Shown here: positions 49,701 through 59,833 of the stretch, one piece after another | Numbering within the stretch: position 1 is the stretch's first letter | Layout: every line of letters begins with the position of its first letter | Assembly: GCA_020631735.1 (NCBI GenBank) | Contig: CM036158.1 | Coordinates: 78,855,447 to 78,919,446 of the forward strand | Direction of reading: 5' to 3' | Length of the DNA stretch: 64,000 nt | DNA from: Saccharum officinarum | Taxonomy: Eukaryota; Streptophyta; Magnoliopsida; Poales; Poaceae | The notes under the pieces: model-generated | The model's input: only the letters and a program-made list of their open reading frames with translations | Databases searched by the model: none | What the model was told of the DNA's origin: nothing | Translations under genes and position numbers: made by a program

Positions 49701-52700
49701 CGCAATGTACAAGATCAAAAATACGGACCGCATGGGAAGTAGAACTAGAAAACGGAAGACGAACATGTCGGCCCAATTGGCACGCATGACACAGTTGCTC
49801 AGCATGAGCTCGAGTACACGGAATGTCGGAGCTACGACTGAGCTGCATCAGGGCATCACGTCTAGGATGGCCGAGACGCCGGTGCCAAGTAGTAGAGGAG
49901 GTAGAGGTGGCGAAGGCAGCTGACAAAACGGACGGCGAAGAAGATGGAGCCGTCGGGAAGCGAAGAGTGTAAAGGGACCCCGTGCTGTCACATCGGAGCA
50001 GAGGACGCCGGGAAGCCAAATCCTTCACAGTAAGACCAGAAGAGTCAAACTCCACAGAACAACAATTGTCAGCTGTAAAACGACGAATAGAAAGGAGATT
50101 GTGAACCATAGAAGGAGCGACAAGAACATCAGGAAGACGAAAGGAGCCATGAGCACCGGCGGTACCCACAGACGTGACAGGAAGACACGAACCATTTGCG
50201 ACCATAATGGACGAAGGAAGAGAGGAAGAAGGAGAGTGGACAGAGGAGAGGATACCAGGGTCAGGGGTGGTATGGTAGGTGACACCCGAGTCGGCGATCC
50301 ACTCCGGTCCGACAGGAGGTGTCAGGCCCATGGTGCTGAGCGAGCGAGCCAAAGCCGCCTGGTCCCATCCCGCAACCCCAGGAGGGGTGCCGGCAGGTGC
50401 AGCCCACTGTGACGTAGGGAAGACGCCGGGTGGTGGAGCGCCGGTGAGCATGGCCACCGGTGGACGAGGCTCGCCACCGGGAGCGAGATGCGCCCTGACC
50501 ACGGGTTGTGGAACGAGGGCCATGGAGTCCCTTGTGGAGCCGTCGGCGCATGGTTGGGCCCACCCCCCCCACGTCCAGTGCCGCGGCGACGGCGACTGCC
50601 ACGGCCACCCCCGCTCGGCTTAGAGGGAGGAGGACCAAGAAGGGACGACGTAGTGGACGGACGCGGGGAAGCGACCGGACGCGGTGGAGTGGCCGCAAGG
50701 GCCGTCGAGGATCCCGGCGCGGTGGCTGGCCCAGGCTGGAGGCCCTGAGTCAGCTCCTCCATGACAAGATCGTCACAGACCTGGTGGAAGGTGGGGAAGG
50801 GGCGCTGGCGGGTGATCCATGTCCTGAGGTGGGCGTAGCGGTCGCTGAGTCCAAGGAGAACATTGAGGACCAGGATGCGGTCCTCCACGGGCCAGCCCAG
50901 GTCACCGAGGGAGTCTGCCATGGTCTTCATCTTCCGGCAGAACTCGCCAACAGTGAGATCACCCTGGACGAAGGTCCGGAAGCTCGCATCGAGCCTCAGG
51001 GCCCTAGCCTCGGCATTGCCGAGAAACTGGCCCTCGAGCGCCAGCCAGGCCTGACGAGCATCCGCCGTGTTGCGGACGAGGTCGTGGAGGTCGACGGAGA
51101 TCGTCCCGATGATCCACGAGAGCACGATGCTGTCAAGGCGCAGCCACGAGGGGGTCTGGGCCGCGACCGAGGCATTGACGAGGACGTGGTCGTCAAGGGC
51201 GTAGCGGCGGAGGGTGAGGAGGACCAGGTCCCGCCAGCGAGCGTAGGAAGGCGACTCGGGCTCGAGAACCACCGGGACAAGCAGGCGGATGTTCTGAACA
51301 CCCCCGGCCTGGTAGTGGAGCTGCGTCACGAGCGGATCGGCCGGATCGTGCCAGATGACCGCTGTGGTGGACGCGCGGTGGCCCGCCGAGCCGGAGGAGG
51401 TAGCCCCGAGGTCGTTGGAGACGGGAGGAACGAGGCGCTGCTCGACGTCAGCGATTTGACGGGCCAGGGCATCGGCCGCATCCCGCTCACGCTCCCAGGC
51501 GAGGGCCGCCGCGCGGACACGAGCCTGGCCCTCAGCAGCTGCAGCGCGGGCGGCGGCGAGTGCAGCAGCGAGAGTAGGAGCAGCACGACCGGGGTAGGGG
51601 ATACCGGCGTCCGGGGCGCCTGGAAGATGTCCAGCGGCGGCCAGACCCTCGCCGGGGAGGTGAGCTTCGGCGGGCGGCTCAGCTGCAGCGGCACCTAGAC
51701 CCGCGGTGACGTCGGCTGCCCCCGCGCCCGCGGCTGCTGCAGCCGCACCGGCGGCTCCCTGGCCCGCAGCAGCAAGGGCGGCAGCAACGCCGTGGAGGAG
51801 GGCGGCGGTGGGAGCGGCGGCAGCAGGCCCCTGGCCAGGTGCGCGCGCTGCAGCGGTGGCCACCGCGCCCAGGGCGACAGGGGCGGCGGCAGCAGGACCG
51901 GCCGCGCGGCCACAGGCAGGGGAACTCGCGCCCGCACCCATGGCGGCTGGGGCGGCGGCGGGAGCAGTGGCCGGGCAGGCGGCGGCTGCAGGGACAGGGG
52001 CTGCGTCAGCAGATGGGGTGGCGACTTGCGCCCAGGAAGGAGAAGGGAGGGGTGGGAAGGTGTGGAAGGAGGGAGGAGGGGGAGGAGGAGGCCGGCCAGC
52101 CATGGAGATGGCGGCGGCGGCTCCAGCCAGGGAGCGGCGGCTGGGAGGGAGGGAGGGAAGAGGAAAAAAAACCTAAGCTGCTGATACCATGCTAGAAGAT
52201 GTGTCTCAATTGATTAGGGCTAACCCTAGAAGGGTAGCTATATAGGTTCCATACATGGGCCACATGGGCCTTAGCCACATGGGCCTAAACACATACTCCA
52301 ACACATGTGTCTACCTAGTTTGTTGGTGGTATGGGGGTGTGTGTTTTGTAAGGGTTCTTGGTCCCTTTTTCTTCTTAATATAATGATATGCAGACACAGC
52401 TCTCCTGCGTGTTTGAGAGGAAAAAAAAAGACTTGTCCAAACAGGCCCTACATGTTCATATATACATGTATATCGCATGGAACATGGCTATGAGTAAGCC
52501 TAAGGGGTTGTTTGCATCTCAAGTTTTACAAAAACTAAATTCCTTAAAACTTGTTGTAGTTTCTGTAAAACATTATTTATTTCACTCAACTAACTTGGGA
52601 GATAAGAAAAACTGGTTTCCAGTAAATTCAAAATTCCATATTTTAGCAAATCTGACTCCAAGGTGTTTTTATCAAAACCAGTGTATGCTGCAATTGTTTC

Positions 52701-55700
52701 ACTGGCCGAGAATCTCGCACTTCTATTGATTCACCTACCTAGCTCTCCTTTGACAATTACAATTAGTTTGCAAGATGATTGATTTCGTGCCATTTTTCGG
52801 AGGCTACAATGAAACAAGTTCCACTACTACCAATCCAAACACACTAATGAATAAGCAAATATAACAGAATGCCTACTTAAAATTCATTTTTCTAAAAACT
52901 CCTCATAATATCTGTTTCATGAAAACAAATTTCTAATCTTGAGATCCAAACAACGACAAAGTACCAGAGTACCAACCATAGCTTCCATCATCATTGCGCC
53001 GCCAATAGCGCACATAACAAAGATCACGAGGCCAAACAAGCCTGGCAAAGTATTCATCAAATCCATGACAGGCTCCATAAAATTAATTAAATAACCTTGA
53101 ATTCATGAAGATTGCGATAAACCATGAAATACAAGAGTCAATATTTAATCCATGTTCCTAGGAAATATAGTACAACAACTTAGCACCAACCAATTAAAAA
53201 GCCAACATGCATATATCATTAATGTAACATGTGGCATCATGTCAGTTTTTGACCAAGAAAACAATGTGTCATGATTTTGCAATGACTCCGCAATTCTTGT
53301 GGAGTACAGATACAGGTCATGAGAGGAATATTTCCAGCAAAAGATAAAACATACATTGGGAACCAATCCAGTTGTAGCCTATGGTATAGTATTGCAGTGT
53401 GGCCATCGACCTCCTCTACCAGACTACCATACTGAAAGCTGCAGTCCCACCTTACAGAACGAAAAAGAAAATAATATGGATAAGTTTAAGGAAAAGAATA
53501 ATGCACAATTCTGGAGCAAATTTATTAAACGTAGAAAGAAAGAATTACTCAAAACGTGTAGTATCCATGCTCATAACAAGCTGAAATATAGCCTCACAGG
53601 AGGCTTCAACCACACCAACAGCCTTCATTGCTCTGCTACAGCTTCTTGCCTATGAATAGCACACAAGCATCAAGCAACATGAGAATATGGCTTAGATTTA
53701 AACTACCTGTACATAGCTATACCCATCAACAACTTACAAGATAATCAACATCTTGGAGCTCCTCAAAAATGCGGAGGCCTGACGAAATCAACACCACATC
53801 AGAAGAGCAACCCAGTTACACAGCAGAGAAACAGAGTTACGAGCAAAACAGAAGTTCTTGCCATTCTGGCATCTGACAAGGCGCCAGTGTCCTCTAGAGA
53901 AAACTTGGTCAGGGCTTCCTTGATTTGATATTCCCAAATCATTTTCACGGGTCCAGTCATATAAAGATTCTGGAGGGCCTGCAAAACGAAACAGTAGAAC
54001 AATTATTTGTTAAGCGCTGAAAGAAAATAATTATTTGTTTAGCTAGCTAGCTCGTGCGTGCGTGTGGAAGGGAACAGGCAAGCCAAGTTAGGTGACATGT
54101 TACAGACCATTCCCGATTGTTGTTCTCCTTAGCAATGATTGCTTATTTTCCTCCTCTTCTTCTTCTTCCTCTTCATGACTGTACCTGCCATGAGAGAATA
54201 TAGGCACATATAATTTTGGTAGAAGTTCATAATTCTGCATATTATCATGCAACAGACAGAAATAAAATTACACCCAGGCGCTAGTAGAGTTTGAGATTTT
54301 TCAAGTACACACAAACTTGAGTTAAAATGCATTCAACAAGGCATTCTTCCTTATTTCATTGGGTTTTTTTTCTCAAATACACAGGAGAGCTGCGTATCAT
54401 TGTATTAAGAGAGGAAAAAACGGTCCCGTACAATTATGCCCCCCTGCTCCGGACTGAGCTGTAGGAGGGTCCTGAAACAAAGTTTTTCTAACCGATAAAA
54501 ACACACACTCTGGATGAGACCTGACCAATGCTCTAACCGCCTACCTACCCTATCGCCAATGGCGGAGCTTGTTGCCAAATATAGGAGGGGCCAAGCTATG
54601 TAAATCTTTCTTTGTTTAACAAACTTGCTCCCTAAACTCAAGTGATTCTATAGAAAGTACACAGGTTGAGGAGGGGCCATGGCCCCCTTTGGCCTAGCTT
54701 AAGCTCCGCCCCTGTCTGTCGCTAGAGCTGGACCTAAGGCATCAACCTTCCGTGCACCCGCAAGACACCACAAGTGGTGTTCATCGCCTTATTTCATTGT
54801 AAACTACTGCAAAACCAAAGTGCTAGATGAGTTGAAGCACACACCTACCCAGTGTTTACTTATTTAAGATCATAAAAGGTTTAAATGTTTAGATCACAAA
54901 GTAGCATCTCAAAAGAATACCATCTGAACAAAAATAATCATCCTGTCAATGTGACATTTTCAGAAATACTAGCTGTTGAGAGCCCAAATAAGAAAGATGG
55001 GACATGTAGCCAAAACATTACCAAACTGGTACAAGTAAAGCGTTAGCAGAGAAGGGTATCAAAAAATGCTTTAGCCGCAACATAGAAACAAATGCAACTT
55101 GAAAGGGCAATAGCAGAAACTGGTAGAACCGTAAAAGTGAAAATAGAAGCATAACTGGCAAAAGAACCATGGAAGTCAGCTACTTACTGACTTTCGCGGT
55201 CAGATGAAGAAGATTTCCTTCCATTTTCTAAGCTAGCCTTTTGCTGCGATGTGCTAAAGGCCTTGTTGCCATCACTCGGTGCTACTCCCTGTCGCTGCAC
55301 CATTCAAAAAGAAACAAGTGTAAACCACAGGAAAATTTGCTATTACATAGATTCATAATTAGGGGTGTGAATTGCTGCCCCTAAGGGTCTCCAAGGACCC
55401 TCTTTAGTTCAATTATGAGTGCTAGTTTTCCAAAATGTGACCAAATTTTGGAGAAGTAGTGACTAAAGAGGGTCGGTCAAGACCCTTAGGTGGCATCCAT
55501 TTGCATCCCTATTCATAATCACTTTCATGTTCTACTAGTACTTTGCAGTATGTCCCTAAAAAAAAGTACTTTGCAGTATGAGTAACAGATTAGCACAGTT
55601 TAGGGTTTCCACGTGTTGAACCTGATCGATGACCATCTCAATTTTCTCCTTCCAAATTAGAGCTTCCTGTATGTTGAATGCCGCCATCTGATGCATGCCA

Positions 55701-56343
55701 CAGAAAGGGATTGAGCTAAATGAGTGGTATTTAACTGAAGGCAGCATCTAGGATGCAAACTCAAAGACTTCTATCATAATATTAGGCACAAAAGAGATGA
55801 AATAATTGGGGGTGGGGTGGGGGTGCCGAGTTGGCAACGATAGAAAGCAGTTTGAAATCCGGTAATCTACTGTTGAATGCAACAAAGTGAAGTTGCTCCG
55901 AATGAATAAATCATGGATTTACCGTGATGCGGTTGTGCTTCTCCCTTTTGTTGTAGACGCATAAGACATAAAGCATCTGCAGCAGGAGAAGTAATGCCCG
56001 AAATGGAATCATCATCACAGTCATCGCAGAATTATGATAACAAAAAGGAAGAAGAACACCAAAACGAAGAAGAAAAGGAGGAAAACAGCTGTACATGTCC
56101 ATGGTGCATCTTGAGCCCCCTGTCCTCGACCCTGCAGTTGCCATCGATGGGGAGGGACTTGATGGGGAGCTTTCCCCCGACCTTGTCGGCCTTGTGCTGC
56201 GGCTTGCGCTTGTAGTAGGACAGCATCCGTGGCTCCAGCACGAAGTAGCGGGTGTGGATGAAGGAGCGGCCGATTTTGCGCCGACCGTAACGGACCATCC
56301 ACCCCTCGTACACCACCGAGGAGGACGAGGACGACGACATCAT
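40712..56343 (-). CDS. EDR2: EDR2-type PH-START-DUF1336 protein, complete 21-exon gene
   Basis: Exons (minus): 56343-56095, 55976-55923, 55687-55622, 55294-55188, 54184-54108, 53978-53862, 53778-53738, 53649-53549, 53450-53355, 53041-52977, 44586-44515, 44353-44198, 43127-42907, 42832-42793, 42722-42568, 42454-42353, 41902-41858, 41532-41392, 41227-41132, 41010-40909, 40810-40712. They sum to 2202 nt, 733 aa plus stop, in phase; Arabidopsis EDR2 is about 718 aa. PH domain ~8-120 ([31 protein letters not shown]). START ~205-400 ([54 protein letters not shown]). Acidic linker ~445-475. DUF1336/EDR2_C ~500-725 ([27 protein letters not shown]). Family role: phosphoinositide-binding, endomembrane, limits salicylate-dependent cell death and mildew resistance in Arabidopsis. 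EDR2 versus an EDR2L paralogue is not resolved. Intron 6 (53861-53779) has a GC donor. Intron 10 is 8.4 kb and full of transposons. Confidence 0.93.
41634..41700. repeat. Tiny A-rich insertion with 17-bp target duplication (EDR2 intron 17)
   Basis: AACTAGAAATGAGTAGC occurs at 41634-41650 and 41684-41700 around a 33-bp insert that is mostly A. It looks like an extremely 5'-truncated LINE-mediated insertion or filler. Confidence 0.5.
43366..43530. mobile_element. Stowaway-like MITE in EDR2 intron 12
   Basis: The left end ATTCCCTCTATTCCAAATTATAGG is mirrored by CCTATAATTTGGGACAGCGGGAGT at the right. The interior is also palindromic (TCTAGATACATAG against CTATATACTTAGA). About 165 bp, non-coding. 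The left terminus is slightly degraded, so the TA duplication is only clear at the right. Confidence 0.75.
43798..43870 (-). mobile_element. 5'-truncated RTE LINE/SINE 3' end, 73 bp
   Basis: It matches the 3' end of the RTE element at 44657-46513 (CTAGCCTACCCCAACTTGC, then GGGACAAAAGGC on the minus strand). It is flanked by TCATATAATAGTA at 43785-43797 and 43871-43883, a 13-bp target duplication. Confidence 0.8.
44641..46529 (-). mobile_element. RTE-clade LINE, 5'-truncated, with 16-bp target duplication
   Basis: The insertion is 44657-46513, flanked by perfect AGGGCCCTGTCTGGAT copies at 44641-44656 and 46514-46529. The minus-strand 3' end carries the plant RTE signature (CTAGCCTACCCCAACTTG) and a (TTG)n tail. 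The 5' end is cut inside the ORF, so the endonuclease is missing. It lies in EDR2 intron 10, in the same direction as the gene. Confidence 0.92.
44783..46456 (-). CDS. Reverse transcriptase of RTE-type LINE (N-terminally truncated)
   Basis: 557 aa open from the first ATG; the frame stays open up to the element's 5' break at 46513. RT motifs in order: [64 protein letters not shown] and the catalytic [11 protein letters not shown]. The C terminus has the conserved RTE region ([34 protein letters not shown]). The missing N-terminal apurinic-type endonuclease makes this copy immobile on its own. The absence of internal stops suggests a fairly young insertion. Confidence 0.93.
   Translation of the reverse strand: MARIRERKTRDINQIKCIKDGTDRLLVKDEEIKDRWREYFDKLFNGENEGPALELDDSFDDTNRRFVRRIQEAEIGEALKRMKGGKAMGPDGIPIEVWRYLGARAIVWLTKLFNLIFRSNKMPEEWRRSILVPIFKNKGDVQSCTNYRGIKLMSHTMKLWERVIEHRLRRVTHVTQNQFGFMPGRSTMEAIFLLRQLMERYREQKKDLHMVFIDLEKAYDKVPRNVMWWALEKHKVPTKYVTLIKDMYRDVVTFVRTCDGDTSDFPIKIGLHQGSTLSPYLFALVMDEVTRDIQGDIPWCMLFADDVVLVDDSRAGVNRKLELWRHTLESKGFRLSRTKTEYMRCDFSATRHEEGDVSLDGQVVAKKDTFRYLGSMLQKDGDIDEDVRHRISAGWLKWRQASGVLCDKRVPQKLKGKFYRTAIRPAMLYGAECWPTKRRHVQQLSVAEMRMLRWCCGHTRRDRVRNDDIRDRVGVAPIEEKLIQHRLRWFGHVQRRPPEAPVRSGVLKRADNVKSGRGRPKLTWDESVKRDLKEWNIPKDLAMDRSAWRLAINVPEP
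46530..46780. other. Intron 10 sequence between LINE and copia element
   Basis: No gene. It is AT-rich with repeated 'acagttt/accacggttttg' motifs. The start (ggatgtaaaat) and the far end at 52433-52447 (ttgtccaaacaggccct) resemble inverted ends of a small TIR element that hosted the copia insertion (weak inference). Confidence 0.3.
46781..46894 (-). repeat. 3' LTR of copia element
   Basis: 114 bp, identical to 52190-52303. Confidence 0.95.
46911..52103 (-). CDS. copia gag-pol polyprotein, two frame changes
   Basis: Gag (ATG 52103) begins with a roughly 220-residue Ala/Pro-rich low-complexity stretch, then a retrotransposon gag region ([27 protein letters not shown]) and a Gly/Arg-rich tail. 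Around 50480 the frame changes. The middle segment (to about 49165) encodes protease ([12 protein letters not shown]), the GAG-preintegrase motif (WHRRLGHP), the integrase core ([27 protein letters not shown]) and then returns to the first frame. Next come [16 protein letters not shown], reverse transcriptase ([34 protein letters not shown]) and RNase H ([28 protein letters not shown]). The shifts compensate. Protease has V where A usually follows DSG, and integrase has I where N usually follows CD. Both suggest loss of function. Confidence 0.9.
52190..52303 (-). repeat. 5' LTR of copia element
   Basis: 114 bp, identical to 46781-46894, and adjoined by the PBS at 52180-52189. Confidence 0.95.
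52309..52431 (+). mobile_element. L1-type LINE 3' end fragment
   Basis: TTCTTAATATAATGATATGCAG, then CTCTCCTGCGTGTTTGAGAGG and an A-run is the usual 3' end of grass L1 LINEs. The same tail occurs in opposite orientation at 54365-54415. No coding part was seen. Confidence 0.5.
54365..54790 (-). mobile_element. L1-type LINE fragment in EDR2 intron 4, carrying a small TIR insert
   Basis: A T-run (the A tail on the minus strand) at 54365, then the complement of AATGATACGCAGCTCTCCTG, and further LINE-like sequence up to 54560, resuming after 54710. No ORF remains. Confidence 0.45.
54561..54710. mobile_element. Small TIR element (150 bp) within LINE fragment
   Basis: GGCGGAGCTT at 54561-54570 and its exact complement AAGCTCCGCC at 54701-54710 bound a non-coding 150-bp unit with a further 'ggggccaag/ggcctagctt' inner pair. 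Target duplication not clear. Confidence 0.55.
55352..55519. mobile_element. hAT-type MITE in EDR2 intron 3 with 8-bp TSD
   Basis: The element is 55360-55511 (152 bp), with ends TAGGGGTGTGAATTG and its degenerate complement. Internal pairs CCCTAAGGGTCT/AGACCCTTAGG and GACCCTCTTTAGT/ACTAAAGAGGGTC make it largely palindromic. It is flanked by TTCATAAT at 55352-55359 and 55512-55519, the 8-bp duplication typical of hAT. Confidence 0.88.
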
Positions 56344-57477
56344 TCCCCCTCCCTCAGATCCCTCCCTCTCCTCAGTAGCAAAAACACAGCATCAGGTGAC
56401 GATCGATTCGATCCACCAAAGCAGCTACAGTAGCATCTGCTGAGGCTAACCGGACTGAGTACTTAAAAGGATACTCTCAAGCTTTAGAGTACGAATATAG
56501 AGTAAAAACTGCTGCACTGGGTACTCTAAAATGATACTCTATCTTTTCTCTCACTATATATTTAGAGTGGTACTGTGCTTACTCTATACTCCATAGTGGT
56601 GGGCCCCGCTAGCTAAACAAAGGAAAAAATGCTATAACTCGCAAACCAAAAATCCAAATTAAATTTTGATTTCACCATTAAATTCGTCTCAATAAATCCT
56701 TCAAAACTAGATCACACATGGATATATTTAGATAAAGTGACAAGTGGGTCCCACAGTGGATAGAGTGGATAGAGGATGATATAGAGGATGGATGGGTGCG
56801 GGAGAATTAAATATAAATGAGAGAATCTTGCTGAATAGGACGTATAGAGAATGAATATAGAGGTCTATGAGTGCGGGTAGTTTGAGCTCCTCCCATCTCC
56901 TGGATTCTCCGCTCCGCTTTCTTCTCGGGAACTCCGTCGGCCTCGGTGAGATCGAAATCGAAGAATGGGTGCAGAAGAGAGGCCATGGACGCAACGCAAC
57001 CAAACAATGCACAGTGCGAGCCAGCGTTGCTGCTGGGGCGGGCTTCTTCAGTCAGTCACAACTCACAAGTCACAGGGATATCGCCACATATGCGATTCCC
57101 TATTTAATGGGCTCAATTTTTTTATATATATAAAAGATGGGCTAAACTTAGGGGCCGGAAGTACGGTTGGTTTAGCTGAAAATAAGCGGCTGAAGGTACG
57201 GTTGGTTTGACTGAAAATAAACAGTTAAAAATACTATTGGCTAATTTATTGTGAGAGAAAAACAAGCGGCTTGTGACTTATATGAGCTAAGGAATTATAG
57301 AAGTTATATATGTGAGTATATGACTTTACTTATTTGGGCTAAAAAATTTTAGGTTGCCTATATAAGATAAGGCTATCCAGTTTTGTAAAGTGGGATTTCT
57401 AAATATCGACCTGCTAATAGTAAGATCCATATGTCTTGTGAATTCCACAACTCGAGAGATGTCAGCTCAGTTAATGA
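56344..57477. other. EDR2 5' flank and intergenic region
   Basis: 56344-56430 is C/T-rich DNA next to the ATG, probably 5' UTR. 56500-56880 has end-like GCACTGGGTACTCTA and tagagg..gagtgcggg sequences and could be a degenerate TIR element. The remainder is AT-rich with two AAGTACGGTTGGTTT-like direct repeats near 57160 and 57200. No gene was seen. Confidence 0.35.
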
Positions 57478-57571
57478 CATGTGGTTGCATGGTGTAATGG
57501 CAAATGACATTGTCACCGTATTTTCATGTGGTTGCATGGTGTAATGGCAAATGACATTGTCACCGTATTTT
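57478..57571. repeat. 47-bp tandem duplication
   Basis: Two adjacent, apparently identical 47-bp units start at 57478 and 57525 (catgtggttgcatggtgtaa, continuing to ccgtatttt). Confidence 0.9.
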
Positions 57572-58192
57572 TGAGCATCTTCGGTTGGCTAGACATCGTA
57601 CCACGTGCTTCATCATGTGTCGGCTGCCCACCAATCGTGTTTGACCTATGAGGTGCAAAACGGACACTCCTTGCCTGCTCGCTCCTCGGTGGCTACAACG
57701 CGGGCATCATCATGTGAGGATATTGAACAACCACAAAAACCTAGCATCCAACCAACAAGTGAAGGAGTAGTGAACTTCATATGCTTTTAAGCTGCTTTAG
57801 GTGTTCAATGCCATTGTAGGTGCTTTCCACACAAAGATGTTTCTATTGTTATTTTGCCCTCGAACACACATAATAGATATGTATCATAATAGACAATAGC
57901 CACTTGTCCCCTTACAAACATACCCACACACACTAGTATGTCCATATTTAACAAGCATTCGCGCATAATACAAATTATAGCATGGCCACAATCTCAAACT
58001 CAACACATAATCGACTCATTGGTAAGTGGGTGTGAGATGCCTTGCGCCCTAGCCAAACCCCAGAGGTGTAGCTCCTCATTACTGATAGTGCATCTAGGCT
58101 CCCTAGTGGATTTTAGTGGTTGAATGATAAAATAATTAAAAGACTAATGAGTTGATGAGATTGGGTATATCTCATTGCAAATGATAATGTTA
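57572..58192. other. Intergenic DNA left of element B
   Basis: No gene seen. 58088-58192 (gcatctaggctccctagtgg onward) resembles LTR-type sequence of another retroelement. The ORF at 57605-57790 has no family resemblance. Confidence 0.3.
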
Positions 58193-58641
58193 TGTAACGG
58201 ATCAACGTAATTATACGAGATTAAGTAAGAAAATCTTCCACCGAGGCGGTTAATTTATCAAACTTAAACTCGTATAACCCGAGATTCCGTGAAATCACGA
58301 GGGATTTCCAAGCCAACCAACATACAACCAAGATCGTACTGATTTAGCAGTCACAGTTCACATGATACATAGAATTCATAATAAAAGTGGAGTACATCGG
58401 AGTTCGAAATAAAAGTTATTACAACATAGTTCAAAATAACATAGCGAAAGCAAGTAGTATTACACACACACTTAGTTCAATTACAGTGCCAGTAGATAGT
58501 CATGGTCCACAAAAGCAGTAGATAAGACGAACAGAGTGACCCTTGCCCAAGGTCCTAGTTGTCGCCCATCGCCGGATACAGACAGTTGGAGCAGTACCCA
58601 TAGTATATCTGACCATCTGCAACAACAATGGGAACAACGCC

Positions 58642-58663
58642 CTGAGTACGAGAATGTACTCAG
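58642..58663 (-). promoter_or_regulatory. Conserved LTR stem-loop, element B
   Basis: Perfect 8-bp stem CTGAGTAC/GTACTCAG with a 6-nt loop, in the same context as in element A. Confidence 0.55.
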
Positions 58664-59617
58664 CTAGATTTACCCGTCAAAAACCAGAAATAAAAGGACA
58701 CCAAGGCTCATGCAAGGCTTTATAGATTGGACTGGCTTGACTCATTTGCGAAAAGCATAAGTTGTTATGAAAAACTATACCATTACTTTTTTGCATCACT
58801 TTTAGTATAACCTATTCAAGCTAGGTAAACACCTATTGCTAAAATAATCACTTGATTCATCATTAACAATCTAGATTATCATATCAGGTTTAGCGTTTCC
58901 AACATCATTCACTTAACCATCAGCGTTCCATTAATGTTACTACGATGCCATAGCTCGAGTCAAGTGCTCACTAACCGGGGGCGATGGCGATTCGAATCGA
59001 ATTCCTATCCAGTTGAAGATTTATTCCTCACACAAACCATGTTTCCCCCGTCAGGGTCGCGTAGATCACCAATGACACTTTCCAAGAAGCCGTGGGATAA
59101 CAATCATGTATCGCACTACCCAGGGACCGCCCGACTGCCAGGACGCACCTTGGGCTCACTCTTCGCGTCCCCGTTACACCCCTTTCAACACCAGTTTGCC
59201 AGCCCGAGTTTATCCCGGCTCAAAAAGTGTCACTAGCTTCGCGGTCGAAAGGTACTTTATTCGGTCAGCTAAATGTAAGGCATGCGTTCAACATAACAAG
59301 AGGGACGAGCAACGATCGGTCCTTAATCGACACAGACGGAATCACTATAGTCCAAAACCCTATAAGACTCCGTCCGGTCTTCGTTTATCCATCAACACTT
59401 GGTTACTTTTTATGATCACCATTACAGCTAACCATAACCCGGTATCCACCTATAACTCGCAGGTGACAGGAAATCACTCGACTTCTACCGGTCTAAGCAT
59501 GACTAAGCAATTTACTCGATCCTGACCTAACAGGGTGAAAGATAATCCGGTGGCCAAGGTAATAATGCAACAACGGTTTTACTCAACTCCTATAACTTAA
59601 TACAACTATACATATAA

Positions 59618-59833
59618 CTATAGTTCATGTAGTAAGGAATAACTTTTATAAAATAGGAGACTTAAAATGCTCCGGGGCTTGCCTCTTTCGAACGAGTTAG
59701 GATGGTGGTCGACGCACTCTGGCAGCTCCTCGCCTGGCTCTTCCTCCTCGGACACCTCCTGTGCCTGGGGCTCCTGCTGATCGGTCCAAACTTGCTCCTC
59801 CGGTACTGCTACCTGCGACTCCTCCTGCGATCC
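59618..59833 (-). CDS. Putative small LTR ORF of element B
   Basis: An exon-like ORF follows an acceptor-like CATACAG in the same phase as in element A. It starts Glu/Gln-rich, then LPECVDHHPNSF, GKPR and LLFYK, and stops at 59618. Over 29 aligned residues 19 are identical to element A, and many codon differences are silent, suggesting coding constraint. Confidence 0.42.
   Translation of the reverse strand, partial: GSQEESQVAVPEEQVWTDQQEPQAQEVSEEEEPGEELPECVDHHPNSFERGKPRSILSLLFYKSYSLLHEL

Larger units (their letters stand above)
46776..52308 (-). mobile_element. Ty1/copia LTR retrotransposon with identical 114-bp LTRs
   Basis: LTRs are 46781-46894 and 52190-52303, identical over 114 bp by eye, with termini TGCTAG and CCAACA. 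The TSD is CATGT at 46776-46780 and 52304-52308. The PBS on the minus strand (TGGTATCAGC at 52189) fits initiator tRNA-Met with no spacer. The PPT (GCGGGGGG) abuts the 3' LTR at 46895. The very short LTRs suggest the Ale/Retrofit-type group (inference). It sits in EDR2 intron 10 in gene orientation. The insertion is recent, yet the coding region is shifted twice. Confidence 0.93.
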
